This document shows, piece after piece, positions 45,433-53,968 of a DNA stretch of 64,000 bases. Origin of the DNA: Candidatus Competibacter denitrificans Run_A_D11 (GTDB taxonomy: Bacteria > Pseudomonadota > Gammaproteobacteria > Competibacterales > Competibacteraceae); contig NZ_CBTJ020000032.1 in assembly GCF_001051235.1 (NCBI RefSeq), forward strand, positions 1-64,000, given 5' to 3'. Made by a program: the position numbers and the translations under genes. Under the pieces are notes generated by a model. It did not search any database. It was not told the origin of the DNA and saw nothing but the letters and a program-made list of their open reading frames with translations. How positions within the stretch are numbered: the first letter of the stretch is position 1; the number at the start of each line of letters is the position of its first letter.

Positions 45433-47022
45433 ATGAAGAAATTCGGCAAAATGAAATCACTGGCGTTGGCCGTGGGTATCGCGCTGGGTGGGTTGGGGGT
45501 ATTGCCCTCGGCGCAGGCGGTGCATGTGTCGGCCGACAACCTGGGCCAGGCGCTGATCTTTCCTTATTACACGGTGCGTGGCGGCTGGATGACCCTGTTC
45601 GGTGTCACCAACACCAGCGACCTGACAGTCGCGGTTAAGGTGCGCTTCCGTGAAGCGTATAACTCGCGTGATGTGTTTGACTTTAATATCATCCTCTCAC
45701 CCCATGACGTGTGGACCGGCTGGGTGGCGGATGCGGGGGATCGGCCCGCGCTCTTCTCCGAAGACAAATCCTGCACTGTGGGAGCCATGTCGCCCAGCGG
45801 GATTCCGTTTACGGACGGCCTGAATACCTACACTGGCTCGGCGGCCGATGGGGGCCCGACCACCCCAGATCGGATGAAGGAAGGCTATGTCGAGATGATC
45901 ATGATGGGTGCGGCCGATGTGGTCGTGCCCAAGCCGGCGGATGACCTCACCCCGCTGGCCCGTGGTGCGATCCACGTCAATGGGGTTCCGACGAATTGCC
46001 AGGCCCTGATCGACGCTTTCACCACTTACAGCCAATTAGGAGCAGTGGGTGTTGCTCCCACAGCGGGTCTATTGCGTGGCGAATTCCAGTCCTATGCCAC
46101 TGACCCCAGGAATAATAACCTGCCGCTGAACCCGCTGAAGGGGACGTTTGCACTGGTTAACGGCGTCAAGGGCTTTAATGCTGTTGGTTTGCCCGTCCAC
46201 TTGGCTAACTTCGCGGTGCCTGCTGGTGCTGGGGCGTTGATGACCGCACAGTTGCCGCAAGCAGATGCCGGTAACCAATTCAATGATTCCTACAATGAAC
46301 CAAGCTTGTATTCAGCCACCACAGCAGCCGAATACTTGGCTGGGGGCGGTGGGGCTGTAGCAGCCCTTAACCCTGGCGTCGCCGCACCAGGCGCAGGACC
46401 CACTTTCGTCACAGGTGCGTTGGAAGCCGCCAGCGTTCTGAATGAATGGTCGCGGCGAACCAATGCCGCGGCGGGCTGGGTCACGGCAACCGACTGGGTG
46501 ATCACCTTCCCGACCAAGAATTTCTATGTAGATAATGATGCCGGTAATGAGTTCGCCGGGCGCAATACTGGGCGTACTAATAATATTGCCGCGCCCGGTC
46601 TGACCGCCGCTACTCTCGCACCGTTCAGCCAATCGTTTGTGGATACGGCAGCCGCTACGCCGGTGCGTCGGGGCCAGTCGTGTGATTCGGTCAGCTACCA
46701 GTTGTATAACCGCGAAGAGCAACGCTCCAGCGCCTTAGGCTTCTCGCCCGGTGGCACCGCTCAGTTGTGCTACGAAGCCAACGTGCTGACCTTCAACCAG
46801 GGCGCGATCCTCAACTCGCCGATTGCCAAGAGTATCAACTATCCGGAAAACTTTACCTTCGGCTGGTTGAACGTCCGCTTTATCGGGACCAATGCAGCGA
46901 ACAGGGGCTTGCCAGCAGTGGGCTTTGGTATCACTAGCCGCGATGATGCCGGCAGCGCGCTACTCAGCGAGGCGGGCTTGTATGACCATTCCATCATCCG
47001 GCCGGTTGCTCCTGCTCCGTGA
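45433..47022 (+). CDS. Secreted protein of unknown function, tandem paralogue B
   Basis: 529-residue paralogue of the 43063 protein with the same signal peptide core (LGGLGVLPSAQA) and the same conserved cysteines. The frame is open from a TTG at 45427, but AGGAG 9 nt before the ATG at 45433 decides the start. The first ~165 residues and the last ~190 are nearly identical to paralogue A, while the middle (about residues 255-335) differs completely and is Gly/Ala-rich here. Nucleotide identity is high even at third codon positions in the conserved parts, indicating recent duplication or gene conversion. It ends in HSIIRPVAPAP rather than an anchor motif and has its own terminator. Confidence 0.8.
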   Translation: MKKFGKMKSLALAVGIALGGLGVLPSAQAVHVSADNLGQALIFPYYTVRGGWMTLFGVTNTSDLTVAVKVRFREAYNSRDVFDFNIILSPHDVWTGWVADAGDRPALFSEDKSCTVGAMSPSGIPFTDGLNTYTGSAADGGPTTPDRMKEGYVEMIMMGAADVVVPKPADDLTPLARGAIHVNGVPTNCQALIDAFTTYSQLGAVGVAPTAGLLRGEFQSYATDPRNNNLPLNPLKGTFALVNGVKGFNAVGLPVHLANFAVPAGAGALMTAQLPQADAGNQFNDSYNEPSLYSATTAAEYLAGGGGAVAALNPGVAAPGAGPTFVTGALEAASVLNEWSRRTNAAAGWVTATDWVITFPTKNFYVDNDAGNEFAGRNTGRTNNIAAPGLTAATLAPFSQSFVDTAAATPVRRGQSCDSVSYQLYNREEQRSSALGFSPGGTAQLCYEANVLTFNQGAILNSPIAKSINYPENFTFGWLNVRFIGTNAANRGLPAVGFGITSRDDAGSALLSEAGLYDHSIIRPVAPAP

Positions 47023-47062
47023 TGAGTAGCTGATTTAGCTAGTATCGCCTAGCTGTAACTTC

Positions 47063-47090
47063 AAGGCCCACGCGCAAGCGTGGGCCTTTT
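47063..47090 (+). terminator. Intrinsic terminator of secreted paralogue B
   Basis: Perfect 11-bp stem (AAGGCCCACGC / GCGTGGGCCTT, GCAA tetraloop) followed by TT. It lies 40 nt after the stop codon. Confidence 0.88.
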
Positions 47091-47139
47091 GCATCTGAAA
47101 CTTGATTACATTTGCAAGACCGACTTGGGGAATCCCATC

Positions 47140-48033
47140 ATGGCGCCTGTAAAAACCGGATTGTTTGGAATGATGCTGTTGCTATCGATAAACCCGCCAG
47201 GGTGGGCCTCTGATCAGGAACCGCGCATTTTGTTACGTTCGGGTACCACTGCCATCACCGAACAGGATTTGCAGCAGGAGTTGCTCGTTCTAAGCGAAGC
47301 CGAACGGCTGCAAGCTCTTAGTAACGTGGATAAGCTCAAGGCTTTTTTACGTGAGCTTTATCTCGGTAAGCGCCTGGTCGCCGAGGCCGAAAAGTTAGGG
47401 TTGGAAAACCAGCCCATCGTTCGTGCCCACTTGGCAGCGCAACGACGTTGGGTACTGTCCGATGCGTTGCGGGGACATCTTGAAAAGCAGATCGAACAGC
47501 CCGATTTCGCGGCGCTCGCACGCGAACACTACGCCACCCACCGTGACCAATTTCAGCTACCGGAACAATTCAAGGTTGCACATATCCTGAAAAAAATCCG
47601 CTGTGACTGTGAGCGGGAGGAGCAACGGCGGCGGATCGAGCAACTGCTGGCGCGACTTCAAGCAGGGGAGGACTTTGCAACCCTGGCCAAGAGTGAATCT
47701 GAAGACACCGCGACCGCTGCCAAAGGTGGGGATCTCGGCGATGCCACTAAACCTGAGCAATTGGTAGCACCGTTTGCCGAAGCCATGGCCAAGCTTGCAC
47801 CAGGACAGCTCAGCGGGGTGGTTGAAACCGAATACGGTTTTCACATCATCAAGCTACTGGAGCGTCAGCCGGCACGATCACAAAGCTTTGAGGAAGTCCA
47901 GCAAAACCTGGAACAAAAGCTACGCATGGACTACATGAAAGATCGATTACAGCAACAAGGGCAGAGTTATTTGCCCGGTGCAGATGCACAATACGACAGC
48001 TCTGCCCTGGAAACCCTGATCCGTCGTCCTTAA
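47140..48033 (+). CDS. Parvulin-type peptidyl-prolyl cis-trans isomerase, exported
   Basis: 297-residue SurA/PrsA-like folding factor. A signal peptide (GLFGMMLLLSINPPGWAS) is followed by a helical chaperone region (about 25-140, rich in Glu, Leu and Arg) and a parvulin domain (about 145-245) with VAHILKKIRCDC, DFATLAKSESEDT, KGGDLGDA and VETEYGFHIIKLLE. The frame is open from 47080, but the ATG at 47140 with an upstream GGGGA gives a proper signal sequence. It follows the secreted paralogues, so it may help fold them, although each of those has its own terminator. A CDC pair inside the parvulin domain is unusual. Confidence 0.88.
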   Translation: MAPVKTGLFGMMLLLSINPPGWASDQEPRILLRSGTTAITEQDLQQELLVLSEAERLQALSNVDKLKAFLRELYLGKRLVAEAEKLGLENQPIVRAHLAAQRRWVLSDALRGHLEKQIEQPDFAALAREHYATHRDQFQLPEQFKVAHILKKIRCDCEREEQRRRIEQLLARLQAGEDFATLAKSESEDTATAAKGGDLGDATKPEQLVAPFAEAMAKLAPGQLSGVVETEYGFHIIKLLERQPARSQSFEEVQQNLEQKLRMDYMKDRLQQQGQSYLPGADAQYDSSALETLIRRP

Positions 48034-48099
48034 AGCCAAGCGATGCAGTGATCTTGGCTTGTGTCGGCATGTCCTGTTGACCCCAGGACCGTAAGCACC

Positions 48100-49764
48100 A
48101 TGCACAAACAACGCAAACTACTCCAGGTGAGCCTGTTTGGTGTCGTCTTACTAGGGTGCATACTCAATGCGATCTATCGATACTTTGGCGCTGGCCGGGA
48201 TGATATCTTCATTACCCTGTGGGCGGGCAAAATGCTTGGCACCGCCCCTTGGTTCATCAATTACAACGGCGAACTCCAGGAAATCTCCTCCAGCATCCTC
48301 GGCGCACTGATCGCGAAATTCGCCTATTTGTGCTGCGCTGACACCTATTATCTAGCCAATAAGCTATTGGGTGGTGGTGCTGCGCTAGCCACACTCTGGA
48401 TTATAGGGCACGGCCGACACGCTTTTTTTGGTATTAGTCCTACCACCAGTGCCATCACCGCAACGACATTGCTCGGCTTCAACTCCAGTTTCGCCTACTG
48501 GAGCCTCAGTGGGATGGAAACACCCTACTATGCGCTCCTTGTTTTGCTCCATAGCGTCCTTGTCATCCGAATTTTCAGCCCCCCAAAACACCAGACGCCG
48601 CCACAACACAATTATGTTTATCTGGCTATCGTCCATATCCTTGCAGTCCTGTGCCGACCAGAAGGGTTTTGTCTACTGGGAATCACCCTGGTTTTAGTGC
48701 TAGCCTATTGGCCAACCCTTGCAGATCAATGGCTTCGCATTTTCAAAATCGCCCTTCTGCCGCCCGCGCTTTGCCTGTTGCTGTTGCTGGTTATCAGGTA
48801 CGCAGTGACTGGAGCGATTTTCCCCAACCCCGTCTACGCTAAAGTATCACTCAGCCATCTCGGCAGCATCCAAGAAGGATGGGATTACCTCAGCAAATTC
48901 TATGGCTTGGGGCTAATAGGTGTGCTACTCGCCGCAAGTACCATCGGCGCTGGGTTGTTGGCATGTTATGCTATTTATTGCCGCTTGCTGTGGGCCAAAT
49001 TGTCGCACGGTCAACTCGAAAGCCGCCTGCTAGCACCGGCCTTGAGCATCTGCGCTTACGACACCTTTATCCTCCTCGTCAAGGGCGACTGGATGGAATA
49101 TCACCGCTTTCTGGTTCCGACCCTGGGCTTGAAGGTGTTGCTGCTGGTCATCGCCGGCGAGCGGCTCTATGCCATGGTATCTACTCGGTTTCCCAAACCG
49201 GCGATGCTGGCAGCGGTCCTCTTTTCATCATTTACTATCGCCAGTGAACTCAGTTATCGATCCCCGCAAGATTGCTCGGCTCGCTTCTCCAGCGAGATTC
49301 TTGCCAAACTGCTCGCTCATCCCAACGAGACCACTATCGGACTCAACTGCGCCCACCAGCGCGATAACAATGCCATCCGTCCGTTCATTGAGCAGGAATT
49401 GGCTAAGTATCTAGCACAAAAAGGCACTTTAACCATCGCTACCTATCAGGGAGGGTTTTTCCCCTATTTTGTCCGAGAGAAATTTTCGGCGCGTGACATT
49501 TATTTTGTAGATACCACCGGCTTGCTGAATCTGGAAATCGCTAAGACAGGAGGAGAAAAAATCCCGACGGGCAATAAACACCTTGACGATATTCCAGCTA
49601 TCCTTAGCGGCGCCATTCCCGATCTATCAGAGCGTGTTTCCCGCTATCAACCGAATATGATTTACATGCTGGGTGACAAGGAAACAGATCGAGCCCAGTT
49701 GGCTACCCTTGGCTTCGCCAGAATTTATGAGGCACCTGGCGCGGTTGTCTATCTAAAGCAATAG
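48100..49764 (+). CDS. Polytopic membrane protein, probable GT-C glycosyltransferase
   Basis: 554-residue protein with about nine to eleven predicted helices and a soluble C-terminal domain (from about 400). Right after the first helix is GRDDIFITLW, an aspartate pair in the position of the acidic motif of GT-C enzymes that use lipid-linked sugars. The C-terminal portion (TIATYQGGFFPYFVREKF, YFVDTTGLLNLEIA) recalls arabinofuranosyl- and mannosyltransferase-like families. The frame is open from 48061, but the first well-placed ATG is 48100. It may glycosylate a surface polymer or secreted protein; substrate unknown. It is downstream of the parvulin gene. Confidence 0.72.
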   Translation: MHKQRKLLQVSLFGVVLLGCILNAIYRYFGAGRDDIFITLWAGKMLGTAPWFINYNGELQEISSSILGALIAKFAYLCCADTYYLANKLLGGGAALATLWIIGHGRHAFFGISPTTSAITATTLLGFNSSFAYWSLSGMETPYYALLVLLHSVLVIRIFSPPKHQTPPQHNYVYLAIVHILAVLCRPEGFCLLGITLVLVLAYWPTLADQWLRIFKIALLPPALCLLLLLVIRYAVTGAIFPNPVYAKVSLSHLGSIQEGWDYLSKFYGLGLIGVLLAASTIGAGLLACYAIYCRLLWAKLSHGQLESRLLAPALSICAYDTFILLVKGDWMEYHRFLVPTLGLKVLLLVIAGERLYAMVSTRFPKPAMLAAVLFSSFTIASELSYRSPQDCSARFSSEILAKLLAHPNETTIGLNCAHQRDNNAIRPFIEQELAKYLAQKGTLTIATYQGGFFPYFVREKFSARDIYFVDTTGLLNLEIAKTGGEKIPTGNKHLDDIPAILSGAIPDLSERVSRYQPNMIYMLGDKETDRAQLATLGFARIYEAPGAVVYLKQ

Positions 49765-49825
49765 AGTAAGCTTCAAAAGTCACCCGAACTACTCGGATGG
49801 CAGCACCCGTTCATATGCACCCAAA

Positions 49826-50704
49826 CTATTGAACACTCTGCCGCCCCACCCAATCGCGTGCAAATTGCCAAGCGACTCGGCCACTGCGCGAGCCGCGCTG
49901 TAAAGCCCAGCGTAGTGCCTCTTCGCGCGCCGCTTCATTTAAGCTGACCGATGAATCGAGCTGCGCTAACCAGTAGGCGACAATCGCCAGATAATCATCC
50001 TGGCTGAACGGATGAAACGACAGCCACAAGCCAAAGCGTTCGGATAGGGAAATTTTTTCCTCGACTGCCTCGCCGTGATGGAGTTCGCCATCGACGATGC
50101 GGGCTTCTTGATTGTCCCGCAGGTACTCCGGCAACAAGTGGCGGCGATTGGACGTGGCACACAGCAGCACGTTGTCAGGGGCGGCGCTGATCGAGCCATC
50201 CAGCATCGCCTTGAGCGCCTTATAACTCGGCTCGTCAGCCTCGAAAGACAGGTCATCGCAATACAGCAAAAACCGCTCCGGCCGGTCGTACAGAGGTTCG
50301 ACGATATCGGGTAAATCGAGTAAATCGTTTTTATCCACTTCAACCAGCCGCAAACCCTGCCCAGCATATTCGTTGAGCAACGCCTTGATCAAAGAGGATT
50401 TACCGGTACCGCGCGCACCCCACAGCAGCACGTTGTTGCAGGGTTGGTCCGCCATAAATTGCCGAATATTCAAATCCAGCGCCGCTTTCTGGCGATCAAT
50501 CCGCTGCAAATCCGCCAAGCGCAAGCGATGCGGATGCCGCACTGCTTGCAAACAGCCACGATGACCCATGCGGCGCCACCGAAACGCCCGATCATTTTCC
50601 CAGTCAGGTGGCGCGGGCGGAACCGGCCACCACGCTTCCAACCGTTCCAGGGCACCAATCAACCGAACCGCTAGCGCCGCATCAAGGGGCAAAGTGGTCG
50701 CCAC
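49826..50704 (-). CDS. DUF815 family P-loop ATPase
   Basis: 292-residue AAA-like ATPase. Walker A is GARGTGKSS, Walker B is FLLYCDDLSFE and sensor-1 is LCATSNRRHL. DUF815 proteins are widespread in proteobacteria and often called predicted ATPases; their function is not established. The N-terminal ~80 residues (LEAWWPVPPAPPDW and a basic RIDRQK region) are typical of the family. It is followed upstream, 11 nt away, by prc on the same strand, so the two are probably co-transcribed. An adaptor or unfoldase link to the Prc protease is an inference from proximity only. Confidence 0.87.
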   Translation of the reverse strand: MATTLPLDAALAVRLIGALERLEAWWPVPPAPPDWENDRAFRWRRMGHRGCLQAVRHPHRLRLADLQRIDRQKAALDLNIRQFMADQPCNNVLLWGARGTGKSSLIKALLNEYAGQGLRLVEVDKNDLLDLPDIVEPLYDRPERFLLYCDDLSFEADEPSYKALKAMLDGSISAAPDNVLLCATSNRRHLLPEYLRDNQEARIVDGELHHGEAVEEKISLSERFGLWLSFHPFSQDDYLAIVAYWLAQLDSSVSLNEAAREEALRWALQRGSRSGRVAWQFARDWVGRQSVQ

Positions 50705-50715
50705 GATCTCGGACT

Positions 50716-52848
50716 CTAGCGACCCATCACTAAAGCGTCCGCCGCTTTGCCACCACCGCCCAACAACACCAGATCACCGACGATGCGAGCGCTTTCCTCT
50801 AGTGCCGCATCAGGAATCACACTGTCCTTGCCCTCTGGAATCTCGTCACCGGGCTTAAGTGCCGGCAATCCCTTGGACGCCCGATAGCGATTCTCACGTT
50901 CACGCTGCCAATTTTCGATCCGCTCCCGCTCCGCTCGCCGCTGGCTTTCCAACAGCGATACCGTGGTCTTCTCCCGCTGTTGCCGACTAAACTCCAAATC
51001 TCGCAGAAACGCTTGGTAGTCGGCATTCTCGGCGATACGCGCCTGATGGCGACGGGCCAGTTCCGGTATCAACCCCGTCAAAGCCTGATCACCGCGATAG
51101 CGCGTCGGCGCGATTTCGTCCCATGGCAATGCGTTCTTTTGCGCGCTCTCACCGATGTCCTGGGTATCAACGAGCGACGGAATCGCGATATCGGGCCGAA
51201 CCCCGCGATGTTGGGTACTGCTGCCATTGACCCGGTAAAACTTGGCGATGGTGAGCTTAAGCTGACCCTGCGGCTCCTTGGCACGGGTCAGCCGGTTCAA
51301 ATCAACCAGGGTCTGGACCGTGCCCTTGCCGAATGTCGAATCACCAATGACCAGGCCCCGCCCGTAATCTTGGATGGCGCCGGCAAAAATTTCCGAGGCC
51401 GAAGCGCTGGCATGATCAACCAGCACCGCCAACGGCCCATCGTAAGCCCGGACTGGATCGCTGTCCTTTTCAATTTCGGGTTCTTCTTTACCGGCATTCT
51501 TCACCTGAACCACCGGTCCTTCGCCGATGAACAATCCAGTCAGATCCACCGCCTCTTGCAGCGACCCCCCCCCGTTCTCACGCAAATCCAACACCAAGCC
51601 GTCGATTTTGCCACGCAATTCTTCCAGCAGGCGGCGCACGTCACGGGTGGTGCTGCGGTAGTTGGGATCACCGCGCCGGGCGGCATCGAAATCGCTGTAA
51701 AACGCTGGAACGGTGATCACACCAATACGTAGCTCACGGCCACCCGACCCAGAGAATCGCTTGATCTCCTGTTTGGCGGCCTGTTTCTCCAACTTGATGG
51801 TATCGCGCACCAAGCGGACGGTCTTTTCCGCCGCCGACGCACCGGCCTTGCCAGGCAACACCTTCAGCCGCACGACAGTCCCACGCTGGCCACGAATACG
51901 ATCCACCACATCATCCAGCCGCCAGCCGACCACATCTACCCAAGGACCACCATCCCCCTGCGCCACAGCCACGATCCGATCACCCGATTTAATCTGCTGA
52001 CTCAGATCGGCCGGACCACCCGTCACCAACTCCACCACCGTCACCTGCTCTTCATCCATGCGCAGCACACAACCGATGCCTTCCAGCGACAGCCGCATTT
52101 GAATGTTGAAATTCTCGGTATTGCGCGGTGAAAAATACGCGGTATGTGGATCGAACGCCTGGGCAACACCGTTCATATACAGTTGGAATACGTCGTCGCT
52201 CGTGGACTGCTGCGCTTGCCGTAGGCGATTTTCGTAGCGTTTCACCAATAGATCACGAGCCGCCGCCTGATCTTTGCCAGACAGCATCAGCGTTAACAGC
52301 TCGTGCTTGATCCGCTTGCGCCAAATCTCATCAAGCTCGGCCACGGTCTTGGGCCAGGGCGCGTTCTTGCGATCAACGTTCAAGGATTCATCAACGTTGA
52401 ACCGGGGTTCTTGTTGCAGCAACGATTGAATGTACGTAGTGCGCTCATTTAGGCGGCGCAGATAAATATTAAAAATGTCGTAAGCGGGTTGCAGGTCACC
52501 CGTTCTTAACGCATCGTCAAGCGTCGTGCGATAAGGCTCGAAGCCGGCAATATCGCTGGCCAGGAAATAGACGCGGCCAAAATCCAAATCGTCCAGATAG
52601 GTGTTCAGCACGAGCGAGGACAGCCGATCATCCAACTTGCTCTGTCGGTAATGATGCTGCGACAGTAATTTAGCGATGGTCTGATCTAAAAACGCTTGCC
52701 GAGCATTCGGCGCCAAGGCTTTTCCAACGGGATCGGTGACCGGATCGGCTGTTTTCGCCAGCGTCCAGGACAGCCCCAACCCCAGCACGAGCGCCAAAGC
52801 CAAGAATACTGATCGACCCAAGTGCTTCAAATGACGAACATTCTGCAT
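50716..52848 (-). CDS. prc: Carboxy-terminal processing protease Prc/Tsp
   Basis: Periplasmic S41 serine protease (710 residues from the ATG at 52848). Domains are a signal anchor (FLALALVLGLGLSW), an N-terminal helical region, a PDZ domain (about 240-330; VELVTGGPADLSQQIKSGDRIVAVA), and the catalytic domain with the serine in ASASEIFAGA (about S485) and the lysine in TFGKGT (about K508). The C-terminus contains a long helical stretch rich in Arg and Glu. It degrades misfolded or SsrA-tagged periplasmic proteins and trims lipoprotein and peptidoglycan-hydrolase substrates in relatives. The frame is open to 52986, but upstream of 52848 it overlaps the NYN gene. Confidence 0.94.
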   Translation of the reverse strand: MQNVRHLKHLGRSVFLALALVLGLGLSWTLAKTADPVTDPVGKALAPNARQAFLDQTIAKLLSQHHYRQSKLDDRLSSLVLNTYLDDLDFGRVYFLASDIAGFEPYRTTLDDALRTGDLQPAYDIFNIYLRRLNERTTYIQSLLQQEPRFNVDESLNVDRKNAPWPKTVAELDEIWRKRIKHELLTLMLSGKDQAAARDLLVKRYENRLRQAQQSTSDDVFQLYMNGVAQAFDPHTAYFSPRNTENFNIQMRLSLEGIGCVLRMDEEQVTVVELVTGGPADLSQQIKSGDRIVAVAQGDGGPWVDVVGWRLDDVVDRIRGQRGTVVRLKVLPGKAGASAAEKTVRLVRDTIKLEKQAAKQEIKRFSGSGGRELRIGVITVPAFYSDFDAARRGDPNYRSTTRDVRRLLEELRGKIDGLVLDLRENGGGSLQEAVDLTGLFIGEGPVVQVKNAGKEEPEIEKDSDPVRAYDGPLAVLVDHASASASEIFAGAIQDYGRGLVIGDSTFGKGTVQTLVDLNRLTRAKEPQGQLKLTIAKFYRVNGSSTQHRGVRPDIAIPSLVDTQDIGESAQKNALPWDEIAPTRYRGDQALTGLIPELARRHQARIAENADYQAFLRDLEFSRQQREKTTVSLLESQRRAERERIENWQRERENRYRASKGLPALKPGDEIPEGKDSVIPDAALEESARIVGDLVLLGGGGKAADALVMGR

Positions 52849-52903
52849 CGTTCTTCTCGAAGAGAGCGGAGTTGCACCCACTGCATTAGCCAGATCGACC
52901 CAG

Positions 52904-53752
52904 TTATGGCGTAGCAGCGGGGTGAACCAAAATAATATCGGTGGCGACCGGCTGCTTGCCGTTCGGCTCTGCCAAGGTAAATTCAAAAATATGGTTGCGC
53001 GATGGTAGTTTCATGACATTAAAGCCATCCGGCAGGCTAGAGTCGTGAAAGAAGGCGGTTCGGTACGGCGATTCCGAATCGCGCGAATCAGTCTTCCAGA
53101 GAAAAGGCGACAACTTGATCAGAAACCGCATGAAACCAAAGCTCTTGTTGTCATCATGATGATAGCAATAGCCCCGCACCCGCGAACCCATGGCTCCCCA
53201 AGACGGCGCAAAATAGTCGTCGCCACGGGTCGGTAATAAACCTGGCACTAAATAACCGGATACAAAAATATCCGACTCGCGCCGTAACTCTTCAGACACG
53301 TTATCGAACGCCAAGGTTTCCACTCGACAACCCTTGTTTTGCAAAGCGCGTACCACCTGAACAAAATCACCGTCACCGGTCGCCAGCAATACTCGGTCCA
53401 AATTCTCCGATTGCAGCAACACATCCACGGCCATATCGAGATCGGCGTTAGCCTTGCCGAAACGGTTACCTGCTTCATCCTGAAACCATTTGACCCGCTT
53501 TTCGATCACCTTGTACCCAAGCTCGCGCAAGGCTGATTGATAAGCACGCGCCTTATCGCGATAGACCACATTGGTTTCGGCGCGTTCTTCATCGTAGGAG
53601 AGATAGACGTTTAAGCGGAGGGGTTCTGCTTGATCACGACAAGCGAACTCGCGCAATACGTCATATTGCATACGTTGTCCGCCATTGCGGGAAATGTTGG
53701 CTGCATCGACGTAAACGCCCACTTTGGCGAGCGACTTAAAATTTACGGTCAT
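52904..53752 (-). CDS. NYN/LabA-like putative ribonuclease with cold-shock-like C-terminal domain
   Basis: 282-residue protein. Residues about 8-170 are a NYN (PIN-like) nuclease domain with the acidic residues expected for catalysis: D16 in VGVYVDAANI, D105 and D107 in NADLDMAVD, and D127 and D129 in ATGDGDF. Residues about 190-277 look like a cold-shock/OB fold: RVRGYCY, the RNP1-like KSFGFMRF (203-210), the RNP2-like TAFFHDSS (232-239), then FEFTLAEPNGKQPVATDI. A ~20-residue insertion separates the two RNP-like segments. A TTG at 53770 could add six residues, but ATG 53752 is used here. It is upstream of prc. RNA cleavage guided by an RNA-binding domain is the likely theme. Confidence 0.83.
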   Translation of the reverse strand: MTVNFKSLAKVGVYVDAANISRNGGQRMQYDVLREFACRDQAEPLRLNVYLSYDEERAETNVVYRDKARAYQSALRELGYKVIEKRVKWFQDEAGNRFGKANADLDMAVDVLLQSENLDRVLLATGDGDFVQVVRALQNKGCRVETLAFDNVSEELRRESDIFVSGYLVPGLLPTRGDDYFAPSWGAMGSRVRGYCYHHDDNKSFGFMRFLIKLSPFLWKTDSRDSESPYRTAFFHDSSLPDGFNVMKLPSRNHIFEFTLAEPNGKQPVATDIILVHPAATP

Positions 53753-53968
53753 AAAAATTTTAGTGTTCAAGGTGATGGAAGTTAAAATGCGGGGATCTTC
53801 CCGCCAATAAGCATAACGGTATTATCACAAAACCGTAACCAATTCGCCATTTTTCGGCAGGCTCTCGAAGTAACATTACACACACTAAGCCAGCAAAACG
53901 GCAATGCCAAGAACAGGCGCCACGCTTATTGAGTCAATGCCATGTCTTGATTCGAGATCCGGCGACCG

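Noticed and set aside
43063..47022. PEP-CTERM or LPXTG anchoring signal on the secreted paralogues, suggested by the exosortase-type acyltransferase further right
   Set aside because: Their C-termini (HTIVRPAL and HSIIRPVAPAP) lack the PEP motif, transmembrane helix and basic tail.
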